DNA of 64,000 nt from Isoetes taiwanensis (Eukaryota; Streptophyta; Lycopodiopsida; Isoetales; Isoetaceae). Both the position numbers and the translations under genes were made by a program. The DNA is taken from the NCBI GenBank assembly GCA_021234155.1, contig JAJEKV010000424.1, positions 126,001 to 190,000 on the forward strand, given 5' to 3'. Shown here one piece after another: positions 1 through 12,622 of this stretch (positions are counted from its first letter, which is position 1; each line of letters starts with the position of its first letter). The notes beneath the pieces were generated by a model that was not told the origin of the DNA, ran no database searches, and saw only the letters and a list, made by a program, of their open reading frames with translations.

Positions 1-599
1 CAATTGTGAAGGGGATAACCTTAGAGGACCGCATGATGCACGCTAGTAGCAGGCTTTACCCATGAACTTGGCTAACCGTCCTTTGGTTCTACTGCAGATA
101 ACAGGGTCCACTACTCTCTGTTTTATTATAGAATAAGGAGATGGAATTAAGCCTTTTGGCTAGAATATATATTATGAAGTTTGTACACTGGTATTTTGAC
201 AATTTCATAATGGTTGTAAGTCAAACTTGATGTGCTACTATTGAGAAAAGTATTCTACTTGCTCAGTATATTGTTGGGGCAGTACTATGCTAGAAATACA
301 GGTTTTATTATGTCCTATTATGAAATTTAAGAGATATTTTTACTATTGAATATATGGAAAAGTCTTGAAAATTGACCTTGTCTAAGTCTTAATACATATG
401 CACCTATATGTGTTAAGGACTGCTATGTTTGTTTTTCAAGTATCATGGTTGGACTTCCCAGACCAGTGGATTTTTGGATTGCCCCTGTTAAGGGGGCAAT
501 TCGTTAGGGGGAGGGTTGGTTTTGGCATATTCTGGCATATCAGGGGTATATCGATAATCGGCGTACCGTCATTCTTGATTGTTTTTCCGGCGATGAAAA
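1..599. other. No recognised gene; left flank
   Basis: I see no convincing coding sequence here. A short 72-codon reading frame at 398-616 has no recognisable motif. A GC-rich hairpin-like inverted repeat (ATTGCCCC / GGGGCAAT around a 6-7 nt loop) lies at about 479-500. A 13-bp string ending CCGGCGAT at 582-594 recurs at 988-1000, on the other side of the MITE-like element. Confidence 0.5.
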
Positions 600-920
600 G
601 GGTAAAAGCATGTTAGGGTGTCCCTTAAAAAGTATTATTTAGTGACCAAAAAAGTACCTAAAAAGGTACCCAGGACTGGGTACTGGGTACCTGTGTAATA
701 TCCCAATAAAAGGTACATTATAGAACTTTTATATATATTTTGGTCTCCGGTAGCATTATCTTTATCTTAACTTTGAATATTAATGCGTCCTTGACTTTTA
801 TTTTGGATATTTGTACTAGTTTTAATGAAAATAAAAATGAGAAAGTACCCTGTTCTGAAGTACCTAGTGTATGTACTTTTGCAGGTTCCAAAAGTGGTAC
901 ACCCTAACATGCTTTTACCC
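600..920. mobile_element. MITE-like element with 22-bp terminal inverted repeats
   Basis: Positions 600-621 (starting GGGTAAAAGCATGTTAGG) are the exact reverse complement of 899-920. The 321-bp interior is AT-rich, non-coding and contains several GGTACC/GTAC strings. A short AAAA flanks each end and could be a degenerate target duplication, but it is too simple to be diagnostic. Short size, clean inverted ends and no open frame fit a non-autonomous DNA transposon (MITE). The superfamily cannot be assigned from the termini. Confidence 0.7.
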
Positions 921-1080
921 AAAAACTTTTTGATTTTTTGGCGTATGAGTATACGCTAAGGTTTTCCGTGTTTTGGACGCCAAATTATTTTTCCGGCGAT
1001 CGGAAACTTGTTTTTTTTTGTGAAAAACTATTGGTTTTTTTAACCTTTGGGCTAGAGATTCCTTTTTTTAGAATTTATCT

Positions 1081-3580
1081 TTGGGTCAAAGCACATTCCA
1101 TAATGCATATTTGCATTGTCAACAACAAATTGAAGAAGCACACAAGAAATTTGTATTCAGTTCATCTAATGAATTAGATGAAGTATGGACTCATATAGAG
1201 CAAATAGCTGATGACTTACATGAACAAGGCTTACACCATTGTGGCAACAACGAAGAACATGGAGGCAACAATGAGTTCGATGTGGGGTTGGACATGAATA
1301 ATGCAGTACATCCAAATCCAAGTACAAGTTCCTCAATATCATCCATACGAACAATTACAAACAACGAGTTTATGCCCAATGATCAATACTATAATTTGGT
1401 CAGAACACTAAACAAAAGAGATTGTTATATGATGACATAATGTATAGGAAGATTGTGGATGACATTTGTAATTTTATTATTCCTTCTGAGGAGGTCTTGG
1501 GAGTTGGTAAATCGAGATTGACAAGATGTTTAATAGAAAGCTTAAAGAGGTTTTATGAAATCAAATATCCAAATGATCGCCATATATAACGACATGCATA
1601 GTTCTTTGCATTATTTGGAAAAGCTGCAAATAATATAAAAGGAACAACAATACATTCCGCATTTGGATTAACTCCAAGCGAGCGGTGACCAACAATATAG
1701 TCTACCTACGGACAAAGGCGCAACTAGCAAAGGAATACATATCGTGCCTTAAGGTTACTTGTTCTAGATGAAATATCTATGATTGGAATGCCACTTTTAT
1801 GCACTTGGACCATCTATGTTGTGAGTACAAGTATTTTTGGGGCGTTTCACCCTTTGGTGGTTTAGACCTAATAGTCGGTGGAGCTTTATACCAATTGCCT
1901 CCTATATGTGAGAAGATGGTATTTGCTAATCTGAAGAAAAGGATCTCAAGAGGCTTGGTTCTATCTCAATTCGAACTCTATCATTCATGGAAATCTAATA
2001 TAAAGTACTATGAATTAAAAGGAAATAGTGCGCCAACAAGATGATCAAATATTTGCAACAATTCTATCAAGAATCGGTTGGCTCAACAAACACAAGATGA
2101 CATAGACTTCTTGAATTCCATATGTGTAAGAAGGCCTCGTGAAGGCATGCAAATCCCATTCATCTTTGCAACAAATAACAACAAAACAAAGCATAATTTT
2201 GGCGTTTTCCAAAAGATGATTGGTGATGAAATAGTTTGTGATTAGAGAGGATATTAGGTCAACCATCATGTCCCCATGGATTACATCTTCCTTGAGATCC
2301 TCACAAAGCGCAAAGGATTACATAAGCAACTCAACTTAAAAAGAAATCTATGATAGTTGACCCTAACGATGAATATTGATATGGAAGATGGTTTGGTAAA
2401 TGGTGCGGATGGTACATTTCAACAAATGAGCATTGCAAGCGGGGGAGCAAGTATTATGGATACAATTCTCGGATAGAGACACGGGGAAAAGCATTAAGGA
2501 GAAGAAAAGGTAGATATGTAGATGGATCATTAGATGACATCAACACACCAATATACAAAGTTACAAAACTTATCCAAGTCTCCATAGCGAAAGGCACAAG
2601 ATATCAAGAAAACAATTCCCTTTAGGACCCGGTGGCCCGGGAGAAGCAGTTCCTGCAGAGCACAAGGAGGCACATTTGAACAAATTGCTTTTGATCCAAC
2701 TTGGAATGTGCAACCCGGGCATGACATATCAAAGCGGTATCACAGTGAAAACAATGGATGGATTGTACCTTTTAAAAAAACCGGCAATGTCACATTTCAA
2801 AACAAATCGTAGTGTGGATGAAGAAATGGCGAGGCTAAGGACGGATGCACAATGGCAAATGAAAATGTATGACTTAACTGCGGTCGAAGATGTACAAACA
2901 ATTTTACATACACTTAACACAAGCTCGGCAACTCTACATGCATCGATATTTTTCGCGGATTACGGTTAATGACTTGGACATCCTATGTTTGCAAAAAGCA
3001 TTATCACAAGCATAGACATATGCCATCAAACACAATACCATGTTGTAACTAACTTGGCGAAATGGCCTTACAACTTTATATAAATTTGGAGCATTATTGA
3101 TTGAATTATGTGAGCAAGGAACAACCAATACAATGACATTCATTAAGTACACACCTCGTCGAGAAACAAAAGACAACATGAGGATCGTGGTAGTTAACTT
3201 GCATAGAATTCGGGTATTGCACATACTATCTTTTCAAATAAAAAGCTGTGGAAGTTGTTAACTTGTACATGGCCCGGTAATCACGGTACCTCAGGCGTTT
3301 GTTTTGTGAAGAAATATAAAAATAGTTCAAAGTTTGGACTTAACAAATTACGTTGCCATTGTTGGAGACTTCAATATTGATATGTTGCAACAAGGATTAC
3401 AACAACAAAATTTGCAAAATGCAATGGTGCCTTTACAACAACATGTGAATAAAGCCACTCGTATGCAAGCTCTTCTAGATCAAATATGGACCAATTTCAA
3501 TCCATCAAACCTTTGGGATAGGTCATTTATTCTTTGGGCGATCATTCAAGAGCATATATAACATTTGCTTGATGTGAACA
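1081..3580 (+). pseudogene. PIF1-like helicase with C-terminal endonuclease-like segment (Helitron2/Helentron-type relic)
   Basis: Several reading frames joined by stops and frameshifts give an SF1B PIF1-like helicase. A Walker A remnant GVGKSRLTRCLIESL lies at 1500-1544. A short segment reading GKAANNIKGTTIHSAFGL lies near 1620-1675. Walker B reads LVLDEISMIG at 1758-1787. A stretch with PFGG and QLPPI lies near 1850-1905. Near 2930-2990 a fragment resembles the C-terminal helicase block (ITVNDLDILCL). After this, 3334-3580 encodes an exonuclease-endonuclease-phosphatase signature: VGDFNIDML at 3361-3387, then LDQIWTN, and after a 1-nt frameshift YSLGDHSRAYITF near 3530-3570. A helicase followed by an endonuclease is known in Helitron2/Helentron proteins. 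No HUH Rep domain is visible upstream, so the copy is 5'-truncated. Many stops make it non-functional. Confidence 0.75.
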
Positions 3581-3589
3581 AGGTATGGC

Positions 3590-4216
3590 TGATTAAGAGT
3601 TAAAAAGGTGGTCTAACTTATGTTATTGGGTATTTTAGAAATAGGTAGTATAAACCAATTTGTTGACTAAGTATGATTGCTTATCTATATGTTGTTCTTG
3701 CTACTTGGTGATGATAGAGCCGCGTAGTTGGTTTGAGCTAATTAATGGGTGCAAATAAGGGCTTCAATGATACGGCAAAGTGGTACTAAGGTGGTACATG
3801 AATTCATCCATTCAACGTTTATCTTTAAGAAGTGGTTTGTCTTAGTTTGTCTTATTTTTTGATCTATTACTACGAGGGGATTAATGGCGATCCTTTGCAT
3901 TGCCACTTTAATATGCGGGGAAGATTAGAGTTAGTGGTAGTTGTTGCAAGTCAAACACACCTTTACTGGTAAGGGGTTTGATTGAAGGGGTTGTTTTAAG
4001 TGGTGGCGGGTAATATCGCTTCTATCGTCTTCTTAAAGGTTGCATGTTTAGGTTTTTGTTGTCCTTACATGCTGACTTTGATGCGCAGGATAGGTGCTCA
4101 ATGGCTGCAAACTAAGGTGGTTGTAGTGCATGCATCATAGTTTCTTAGAAGGCTTGGTCTTGCTTTCTGTTAGAGAGTTTTGTATGCTAGATGCTTCTCA
4201 TCTCCCTTCAAGCGAG
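3590..4216. other. No recognised feature
   Basis: This AT-rich stretch follows the helicase relic. I see no conserved coding motif, RNA gene or clear repeat. It may include the 3' flank of the same transposon. Confidence 0.4.
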
Positions 4217-4387
4217 GGAATCAAGCTGCTAGAGTTATTGTCAATTTTGATCTCAAAAAATCAATTCATAATTACATTCATATGTTCAAAGTGGACTTTA
4301 GTGTTACATTTGCGTTTCAAAAACAAGTGTAGGATATCAAATTACATAACTCATTTTATGCGGGGATGTCTTGGAAGGCAATAATTA
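4217..4387 (+). repeat. Direct repeat, copy 1 (~171 bp)
   Basis: Starts GGAATCAAGCTGCTAGAG and ends GGAAGGCAATAATTA. A second copy at 4793-4968 matches it over its whole length with only scattered substitutions and small indels. The short 84-codon frame that crosses it is not preserved in the second copy, so the repeat is not coding. Confidence 0.85.
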
Positions 4388-4792
4388 CCTTGCGCATGAT
4401 AGTTTTGCTAAAGCCTTGGTGCTACTCTGTTAGAGTTAGTTGTATGCTAGATGCTTGTCATGGCTGTTTGGTCTTATGTAGGTAGCTTGGGGCAAGCCCT
4501 GGGATGTTATATTCTACATGCATGTCTCCGTCTACTTAAGCTTATTCTAGTCTTGTTGTATGCATTTCGTGCACGCACAATCTTGCCTTCTTGCCTTGGC
4601 CCTTCATCGTAAATCTATGCTTGTTGGTTACAATATTCATCTTTGCTTAGGGTCTTTGCCTAAGGGTTACCTATCTCATCTTCTTAGCCAAATATGCACA
4701 AGTAGAACTATAGCGCTAGTTTTATAAGGCTTGGGTGATAAAAAGGCTGTTTTGGGATTAGTTTAATAATTTTCATAACGATCCTTCAAAGA

Positions 4793-4968
4793 GGAATCAA
4801 GCTGCTAGAGTTATTGTCAATTTTGATCTAAAAAAATCAATTCAAAAATTTACATTCATATGTTCAAAGTGGACTTTAGTGTTACATTTGCCGCGTTTCA
4901 AAAGCAGGTGTAGGATATCAAATTACATAACTCATTTTATACGAGGATGTCTTGGAAGGCAATAATTA
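4793..4968 (+). repeat. Direct repeat, copy 2 (~176 bp)
   Basis: Second copy of the segment at 4217-4387, about 576 bp downstream and in the same orientation. Differences include an extra CG in the TTTGCCGCG stretch and a few substitutions. This fits a segmental duplication or two related transposon fragments. Confidence 0.85.
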
Positions 4969-5158
4969 GCTTGGGCACATAATGACTGTAACAACCAGTG
5001 AGACATTAATTACATGCTTGGAAAACAAAGTGCAATAATTTTGTCACTTTATATGTAACACAATATGCGGGCCTAAAATTTATACCATTTTATTTGTATA
5101 ATCGATGTAACTTTTTGGATATGATTCTAAGTGCGGGTCCGGTGCATCTATTGAATCG

Positions 5159-5250
5159 GACTACTCCCTCATTCTTGATACTTAAACATCTTGCCTTTCC
5201 CGGTTACTCCCTCATTCTTGATTGCTTAAGCATTTGTCGTTTTTTGGTAA
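5159..5250 (+). repeat. Short tandem duplication (~46 bp unit)
   Basis: The string ACTCCCTCATTCTTGAT occurs twice with a period of about 46 bp, and the sequence after it is also related. It is a small local duplication with no coding content. Confidence 0.6.
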
Positions 5251-5477
5251 AATGATGTATTTGTTTTGTTCCATTTTTGCAGCTTTCACAAAGTACATAT
5301 GTCACATTGCAAACTAGACAATAAGAGTAATTTGGAGAATTACCAATTTGTGAAACTTTCATTGGTAAGCCTTGCTTAATTATACATTGTCTTACTTTAT
5401 TTAGTTTAAAGAAATATAGCTCAACCGTTCAAATTGTAATGTGTGCTTTGTCGAGGAGGTGTTGCTATATTGAGATA

Positions 5478-5708
5478 ATGGCTTGGACATTGAATGAACA
5501 AGAAACATTAATACAATTTTGGAATAGAAATAGAGTTGGATCAAGCGTGCAAAAGCATTTAAGTAGATTCACATCAAATTATGAATATTCTATTAGAGCA
5601 ATCTTGGCTAAAGTTTCTAGACACGAAGAAAATGGCTTACTTGATAACACTCTCGACATTGTTCAACATTGTGGCGTTCCACGAATTTATACGGTATCAC
5701 GATTATAA
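5478..5708 (+). CDS. Unidentified short reading frame, possible DNA-binding-like N-terminus
   Basis: From the internal ATG at 5478 the frame reads MAWTLNEQETLIQFWNRN and then a helical stretch, ending at 5708. The W-x3-E-x7-W spacing loosely recalls the first helix of SANT/Myb-type folds, but only one such helix is visible and I cannot name a family. A shifted frame continues to 5781, so this may be a transposon gene fragment rather than a complete gene. Confidence 0.2.
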   Translation: MAWTLNEQETLIQFWNRNRVGSSVQKHLSRFTSNYEYSIRAILAKVSRHEENGLLDNTLDIVQHCGVPRIYTVSRL

Positions 5709-5789
5709 ATATACTATTAAATCCTTCCTTGATAAAGAATCGCCATCATGGGGTCATGCTAAATTAATAAAGGGTCACTAAAGGTTAAT

Positions 5790-7180
5790 TACCTATAATT
5801 AAGGAAGCATTATCTAATTAACTCAATTAAGTTAATTAAGTTAGGATAATTGATTAATTAGGAGGGTGCCACACTAAAATTCGATTGGCCGAGTAGGAGG
5901 AAAATGCTAACTTGGGGCATCAAATTGGATTCCTATCCCATTTGGATCCCCAAATCGAACAAGAGGAGGAGGGCTGGCTGGCCCAAGTTGCACGAAGATG
6001 GAGATGCCACATGATAATGGATCTAGCGAAATTTGGGTTAGTGGATAGACTAGCTTGATATCGTAGGGCTAAGCGCCTCGGTCGGTCTTCTCTGGTTGTC
6101 TTTGTATAGGACTAACCCTTCTTTGATCCTTAGGATTATATTTCAATTATGGATTATGCTTTGTTATGTATGGATGGATGAATCTATGGTAGTATCTCTG
6201 TTAGCCTTTAGTAGCGAGAGGGATTAAAGGGGGTAGTGACATATGGCTGCGGATCAAAGGCAAATTTGAAGCACAAACTAAAATTTCGATAGCATACGAT
6301 CACGTTTGTACACATTACCTGGTGAAGCGTATGAAGAAGAACAACTGCGCCGCGATGTGAAGCTACGCAAATCCAAAGCCCGATTACCAACACTTCTTTG
6401 GTTCCATCTGGCCCGATCTGAGCAAAGCATACAAAGCACTCTTCGAAATGAACTCCTTGACAAAGCATATAGAATGGGCGATGGAGAATTGTATAATGAA
6501 ATGATGGCGTCGCCACTAAAATTCCGTGAGCAGTATCTCAACAAAATCCAGCGAGGGGATATTCAAAATCAATTGTGCAAGCGTAATCATCCAGTCACGA
6601 AAACAACTAGACAATCAACACTAAATACATGAGCTTTACATACGTTTTTAATAATTGTAGAAATCTTTGCTTTTAAAGCAAAACTAGACACTTTTATATA
6701 AATGATTTACTTTTACGTGATTTTAAAAATTCAAATCCCATATGTTACTCATGTTATTCAACACTAAGTCGAACCCTACACCTCAAAGGACTTAACCATT
6801 CAACACAAACACATGCTAATAAATAATGTTCAAAATCTACATCTAAACATCGAAAAAAAAAAAAGTTCGCATCACCCTTAACAAAACAAAAAAATACACA
6901 TGAATTGTCAACCGCGGGATCGGAATAGAAAAACAACATCTTCGTGATATTGGCCACTTACCTCTTTGCCTTGCAAAAACAAAGACATATGCAACGAAAT
7001 GATTCATCCATGTTCCTATACTACTTTCAAAATAATTAAATAATTTAAATAATAGATAGATAGTATTTTAACGTCACACCACTAGGCAACATCCAACTGG
7101 ACATGTGACCACACTACATTGCTTTGTTGGGCCCTGCCCCCAACCACTTTACATTGCGTCTGTGGGTTTTGACACCCAAC
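5790..7180. other. Mostly unrecognised; contains one unassigned reading frame
   Basis: A frame at 6306-6632 (108 codons, starting MYTLPGEAYEEEQLRRD) is rich in charged residues and looks more protein-like than random sequence, but I do not recognise it. A TTAATTAA-rich stretch lies near 5815-5860. The rest is AT-rich with no RNA gene or repeat that I can support. Confidence 0.3.
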
Positions 7181-7189
7181 AGTTCAAAG

Positions 7190-7265
7190 TGCGATTCTGG
7201 GCGGTCTCAAACTCGAGACCTATAGTTGCTAGACCTAGTGTATTACCACTAGACTAAACGACCAG
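7190..7265 (-). mobile_element. tRNA-derived SINE head or tRNA relic
   Basis: On the minus strand, starting near 7264, the sequence reads GGTCGTTTAGTCTAGTGG. It contains an exact match to the RNA polymerase III A-box consensus (TAGTCTAGTGG, 7246-7256). A B-box with one mismatch (GTTTGAGACC, 7203-7212) lies 33 nt further on, which is the spacing seen in a tRNA gene. The acceptor stem does not pair well and no CCA or clean cloverleaf forms, so a SINE head or decayed tRNA is more likely than a working tRNA. Confidence 0.5.
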
Positions 7266-7269
7266 ACGC

Positions 7270-9290
7270 ATGAAGATACATTTATAAAGCTTTATTCATA
7301 ATAGCATTTTGGGGGCAATCCACAGTGCTTTGCACCTTGTTTGTTTTGTCTTCAGTGTATTGGTCACACCAATATCTTACATAAAGGTTGGATATTGTTC
7401 AAGTGTAAAAATATCTACTGAAACTTTGGATTTGTTTATTTCATAGGAAATGGACAAGGTTGATGAACTGGATGGCAACAATTACTTGATTAAGGAGCTG
7501 GGTATACTGAACTATGACAATTGCAAAGTTCTCGGCCCTAATGTTGTTGTACAGACCATTTTGGAATATATCAGAAATATTGAATTTAGAAAGGCATTTG
7601 TAAATGCTTGGAAAAGGCATTTGCCCTTGGAGTATGGCTGTTGGATTTAAATGAAGAAGATATTTATAACGTGCAAGTGCATGCTACTTCAGACCTCCAC
7701 TCGTACAGAAGTACCAGAACCTTTTCGAGGGACGTTGCACAATATTGCAGTATGTGCTCAGTACATTGTGCTAATAAGTGGATAGACTAGAAAATTGGCA
7801 ATATAGGATGGGTAGGGCCTTGGCTGCAACAAGGTCTTACTCCCGTTCTTGCTTCCATATGTGATGCCAAGATTTTTGACATGTTTTCTCTGAGGCCTCC
7901 AGGGGAGGCAGGACTTTTTTATTAAATGTGGCATGTGGTTGGATAGTGACAAGAAGATTCACCAACAACATTAGTTCAATACTGGATACGAATGGTAGTA
8001 AGACATGGAATAAGTCTATGTAAACACATTTTTTTGAGACAATAGTGCAGTATGTTGTAGCTAACGTGGCAGTATATTACTAAAGGAAAAGGAAAATTTT
8101 TTAGGGCAAAAGGCAAGGCGACTGGTGCTAATATAGCCTGGAGGTTTTGAAATGCATTGAAACAGTTATCTGATGGCACTGGAGGATCGCAAGGGCATTT
8201 GCGAACATAGAGTTCTCTGTATAAAGCTAGGGTTCGACCTTGGCATTCTACTATAATAATGTTCAGTAGTGGCTGCATGTCAGGATTAAGATTGGCATAC
8301 CATGGCGATTGGCAGCTTGCTATGCAAGGGGATGAAAATACTTTGGATACAGTGAAGTAGGCAATAAGCAAAGGAAAAATGTTGTGCTCAATGGTGCAGC
8401 AAAATACAAGAATTTTGAAGCAAAATGTATTTTAGTGATGCTAAAGATGCTCCTGGTGTTGGCAAAGCACTTGATCTCCTATGAGCAAAGCAAGTCTGAA
8501 GTTGAGTTACATTAGAATACTGCATTGTCTTATAATATTGCTTTCATTTTGCTGCATAGGCATCAGATAGGCATTTGTTACAAACAAGGTTTGGAATTTT
8601 TTTTATGATTTGTATGTGTAAACAATGAAGTAAATCTAAGTTGGCATATAAGTTAACTGGTTGAAAACAGTTAAGGCTTCTTAAAGATTCTTGCTATGTG
8701 TATGATCTGGATGTAATGCCACTGATCTAATATTGTTGATGTAAGGAATAGGTTAACTTGAAAAATACAGTTGCTATTTAAGTGTGCATGCATGTAATTA
8801 ATTGTGGTGATAATTTTGAGACTATAGGATGGTGATCTCATCTTGGATATATTGATATAAATATTTAGTTGTTATCCCTTACCAACATCAGATTAAAACA
8901 AGATTTAAGGGAATGTTAGATGACATATTTAAACTATTATTGGAGCATGTACATTCGACAACAGATGTAGCGTATCACACACCTCATCCCAATGGGTAAG
9001 CAAGTGTACCAATGTTGACTTGTTGTTGCTCAACGAAATTCATATGTGTAGGTCAGCAGAGAAACTAAAAACGATGATTGGTTATATTTTGCAATTGATG
9101 AACCCAGTTGTTAGTTTGAATGAACAAGGACATGCCAGAGCACGTGTTATTTGTCACAATTCTAAAATAGGCGGCCACTTTATAATTCGTAATAAACACC
9201 ACACATAAACACTAGACATAGACAGACACTTGGACACAACAATTATATGTATGTCCCAGAATACAAAAAACTCAAACATTGGAAGTTTAT
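7270..9290. other. Unrecognised sequence with protein-like fragments
   Basis: A 66-codon frame at 7450-7650 (starting MDKVDELDGNNYLIKEL) and stop-interrupted frames across 7,800-8,450 have protein-like composition, but no family is recognisable. They could be exons of an unknown gene or an old transposon. No tRNA, simple repeat or clear mobile element is visible. Confidence 0.3.
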
Positions 9291-9299
9291 AGAGGGTTA

Positions 9300-10786
9300 T
9301 ATTCTTGACAAAAACGTTGGAACGTAAAATTATAACCAATAAAAAGGATGACGTGGAAATGCCAAGTGGCATTGTTTAATGAAAAGAGCAAAAAGGCCGC
9401 CACATTCTGGGACCAAAAAAGAAACGGGGATTTCAGAATCGGGGAAGCGAAGTTGACCGTCCGATTATCAAACGGGAAAGGCATGTACTTTCTGGCGGGG
9501 AAAGCATCGGGAAGATGCGACAGCTTTAACCGTCCGATTTCCGAGAAAGGCAAGGCGCTTACTTTATTTCACAGTCTTCTGATAAATAAGAATTTCCCCA
9601 CACTTGAGAGCCCCTTTCGAACTCCACGCGAGGGTCCTTTCTTTTGTCCAGTTTAGGCGAGCCCGCACCATAGTCTTCTCAAAATTTTGTTGCAGATTCC
9701 AGGTGGGTACCTGCTGTAAGCCCTTCAATTGATCAAAGTTGCTCCTTTTCCCAGCTTTTAATGAGGATTTTCTCCCACGGATTTCCTCGCAGTAGCCTTG
9801 GAATTTGGAACGATAAAACTAGGAGATCCAGCTGCAGTGGTGTTAAATGTAAACCAAGTTGATCTAGTATGAAAGTGGGTTCTTCAGACGGGAACAAATT
9901 GAGTAGGTACAGATAAGGGTTTTGATGGCAAGGATAATCCATCTCGGTTGCAATGTGGCAGTGGAAACCGGGGAAGTGGTGATTATTTTGGAAGATCGAT
10001 TGGCATAAGCTAGAGGAAGAACATCAGGTTATTTGTTATGATGGTTAAGCAAGAGTTGCAGTGTGGAGCTCATTGTTGCGGGAATTGGGTTAGTTAAAAC
10101 AATGGAGAAACCTAACATGGTTAGTTCGAAGTGGGCCATCAGACCTCTCCATTATGATGCGTTGTAGCTTCGGGTGAGTACTGACTACCTAGTTTCCATC
10201 TATGATGCCAGGTGCCAGAAAACATATATTGGCTCCCAGTTAGGGCCCCAAATGGCTTCTCATGTGTTTTTGAATTTAACAACTGTTTCTTGCTTCACTT
10301 ATCAATTGGGGGAGCAGAATAGGTTCGAGGTTTTTAAATCTTGTCTCCCAGTTAGATCCCTTTCTGAGTAGCTATGCCGCCTGGTATGGCCCAACATTCT
10401 TCTGCTAGGTGGAAGCATCAATGTGCCCATTATGCCATGAATATCCAAGAGGCGAATGTGATGGATATTCCCCGCTGTGTCAAATTTTAAACTGGATCCA
10501 TGCATTGCGAAAATGTAGTGAGACAGGCAAACATAACGAGAGATTTTTTCTTGGAATATGTTTGCACCTGCTTTCTTAAAGATTAGTTGTGGATCTAGGT
10601 GAAATTGGTGAAATGCATTTTTTGAAGTAATGTGTCACCGTTCGTTTTTAGGTTAGTACTTGGGCTAAATGTTTCTAGTGTGCTGCAGGCATCTGAAAAA
10701 AATAATTTCTTAATATAGGAGGCCACATTTGGATGGATTGGGCAGGTACTTAGGAAGGTATGAGGAAGTAAATAGTTTTAGTAGTA
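9300..10786 (+). promoter_or_regulatory. Probable promoter and 5' leader region of the HAC-like gene
   Basis: This is the sequence directly upstream of the HAC-like start codon. A block at about 9,350-9,660 is less AT-rich than its surroundings and contains two related strings, GACCGTCCGATTA and AACCGTCCGATTT, near 9,455 and 9,527. The first is preceded by TTGACC, the core of a W-box. HAC genes often have long spliced leaders, so transcription may begin near 9.6 kb, but I cannot fix the start site. The frame at 9348-9656 has no recognisable domain and is not called as a gene. Confidence 0.3.
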
Positions 10787-12368
10787 ATGCAGACACAAGC
10801 CCAACACTCAGGCCAAGTGCCAGGGTGTCTGCCGCTTCAATCCAGGGGTTCCATTCCTTCTCAGGCATCATCAGGGGGATGGTCCAAAACCTGGCACGCT
10901 GAGGACGTGAGCCTTAGAAAAGGAATTGTAGAGCAGATGTAAGTATAGCTGCTTTTTAGCTAACGGCATGTTATGTTAATTGTTCGAAGTTCTCAATGAT
11001 ATGTATACTTTATTCTCTCCAGCTTGCGTCTGGTTCATAAATGGAAACCCCAACTTCTTTCAGAACAGCAGAAAATTCCAGATTTTGTAAGGCTGGTTGA
11101 AGAGACAATGTATCATGAGGCACCATCCAAGGTAATTTTACTGCATGACTGAAGGTACCAGCTGGATATTGAACTCTGGTTGTTTTGGTGCACAGGAGGA
11201 TTATGCCGATCTATATACCCTGGAGCACCGGTTTAAGGTGTTTGCACCTCGTGTGTTATTGAGCATGAGCTCAAATCTCCAACAACCGCGTGCTTCTTCT
11301 TTGGACGATCACGTCCATGCCTCTCCATCTGTTTCAGCTATGGTTCCCACTCCAATGAATGGAGGTGGCATGGTACCAACTCAGGTATTGGAACAAATAT
11401 GATTACGACAGGTAGCTTCAATAATATGATACCTACACCAGGCATTGGAAATGGGACATCTAGGACCAGTGGCGGGATGATTCCAACACCAGGCCTTGCA
11501 AACAAAGTGTCGTTTTCTGGGGGTGTAATGAATGGTAGCAATATGGGCTCAACCACTGGACAAACCACCATGTTCCAACCTAGTGGGACCATGATGCCAA
11601 CACCTGGGACAACTGCTGCAATGCTAGCTTCTTCTCAGACAATTAATGGCATGCGTACTCTTCAGAATAATCAGATGGCATCAGGCGGAGGGCTTTTGAC
11701 TTCTGGAAACCGATTTCACACATCTGGATCACAACAGTTGTCCACAAGCCAAAATGTTCAATTTTCAAAGATTGGAACCGATGCATCTTCTGGGCAGATT
11801 CAACAATTTGGAGATGCCGCCAATGGTTTCCGGACTGCCTTAAATAATGGCCAATCAAAGTCTTCAAACTTGGGTCTTATGAATGGTGGGTTAATGTTAG
11901 GAAGTCGGCAGAATGGAAATATGGCGATGCATGAATCAGTCTATCAAGCACAGTATAGAAACTCACAGCTATTATCTCAGCAACGTTTGAACCAGCAACA
12001 AACACGCATCCAATGTAAGCTACAGTGTAGGCTATTTAATGTTTTCTGTGTATATGTGCACTGGTTCCTTAATTTTGGCTTCTCTGGGATTATAAATGCA
12101 GCTTCATCCATCTCAAACGAGAGCTATGCAATGAATGCATCAGATTTACCTGGAAGCCTACATGGACCTGCTTCAACAGGAGTTGTACCAAATAACGTAG
12201 GAATAAATACTTTGAGTACTCAAGTTCCCAACATGATATCTGTTCCAGGTTTGCCATCTCAGCAGCAAAGTCCTCAAGTACAGAACCAGTTGCAACAATC
12301 ACAGTATCAACAAATATCAGCGGGACATCTTTTTCGCCAAAATTCTCGGGGTACAACACTTACAACAG

Positions 12369-12401
<33 letters not shown>

Positions 12402-12580
12402 TTACAACATCTACAGCTACAACAGCAACAGCGGCAACAGCAGCAGCAGCTACAACAGGCGCAGCAGCAGCAGCAACAGCCGCAGCAGGTGCAACTCCAG
12501 CAACAGCAACAGCTGCAATTGCAACAGCAGCAGATGCAGCAGCAGGCGCAGAAGCAACAGCAGGTGCAACAACAGCAATT

Positions 12581-12622
<42 letters not shown>

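Noticed and set aside
9348-9656. 102-codon frame upstream of the HAC-like gene
   Set aside because: No domain is recognisable, the position fits a promoter or leader, and the frame is short.
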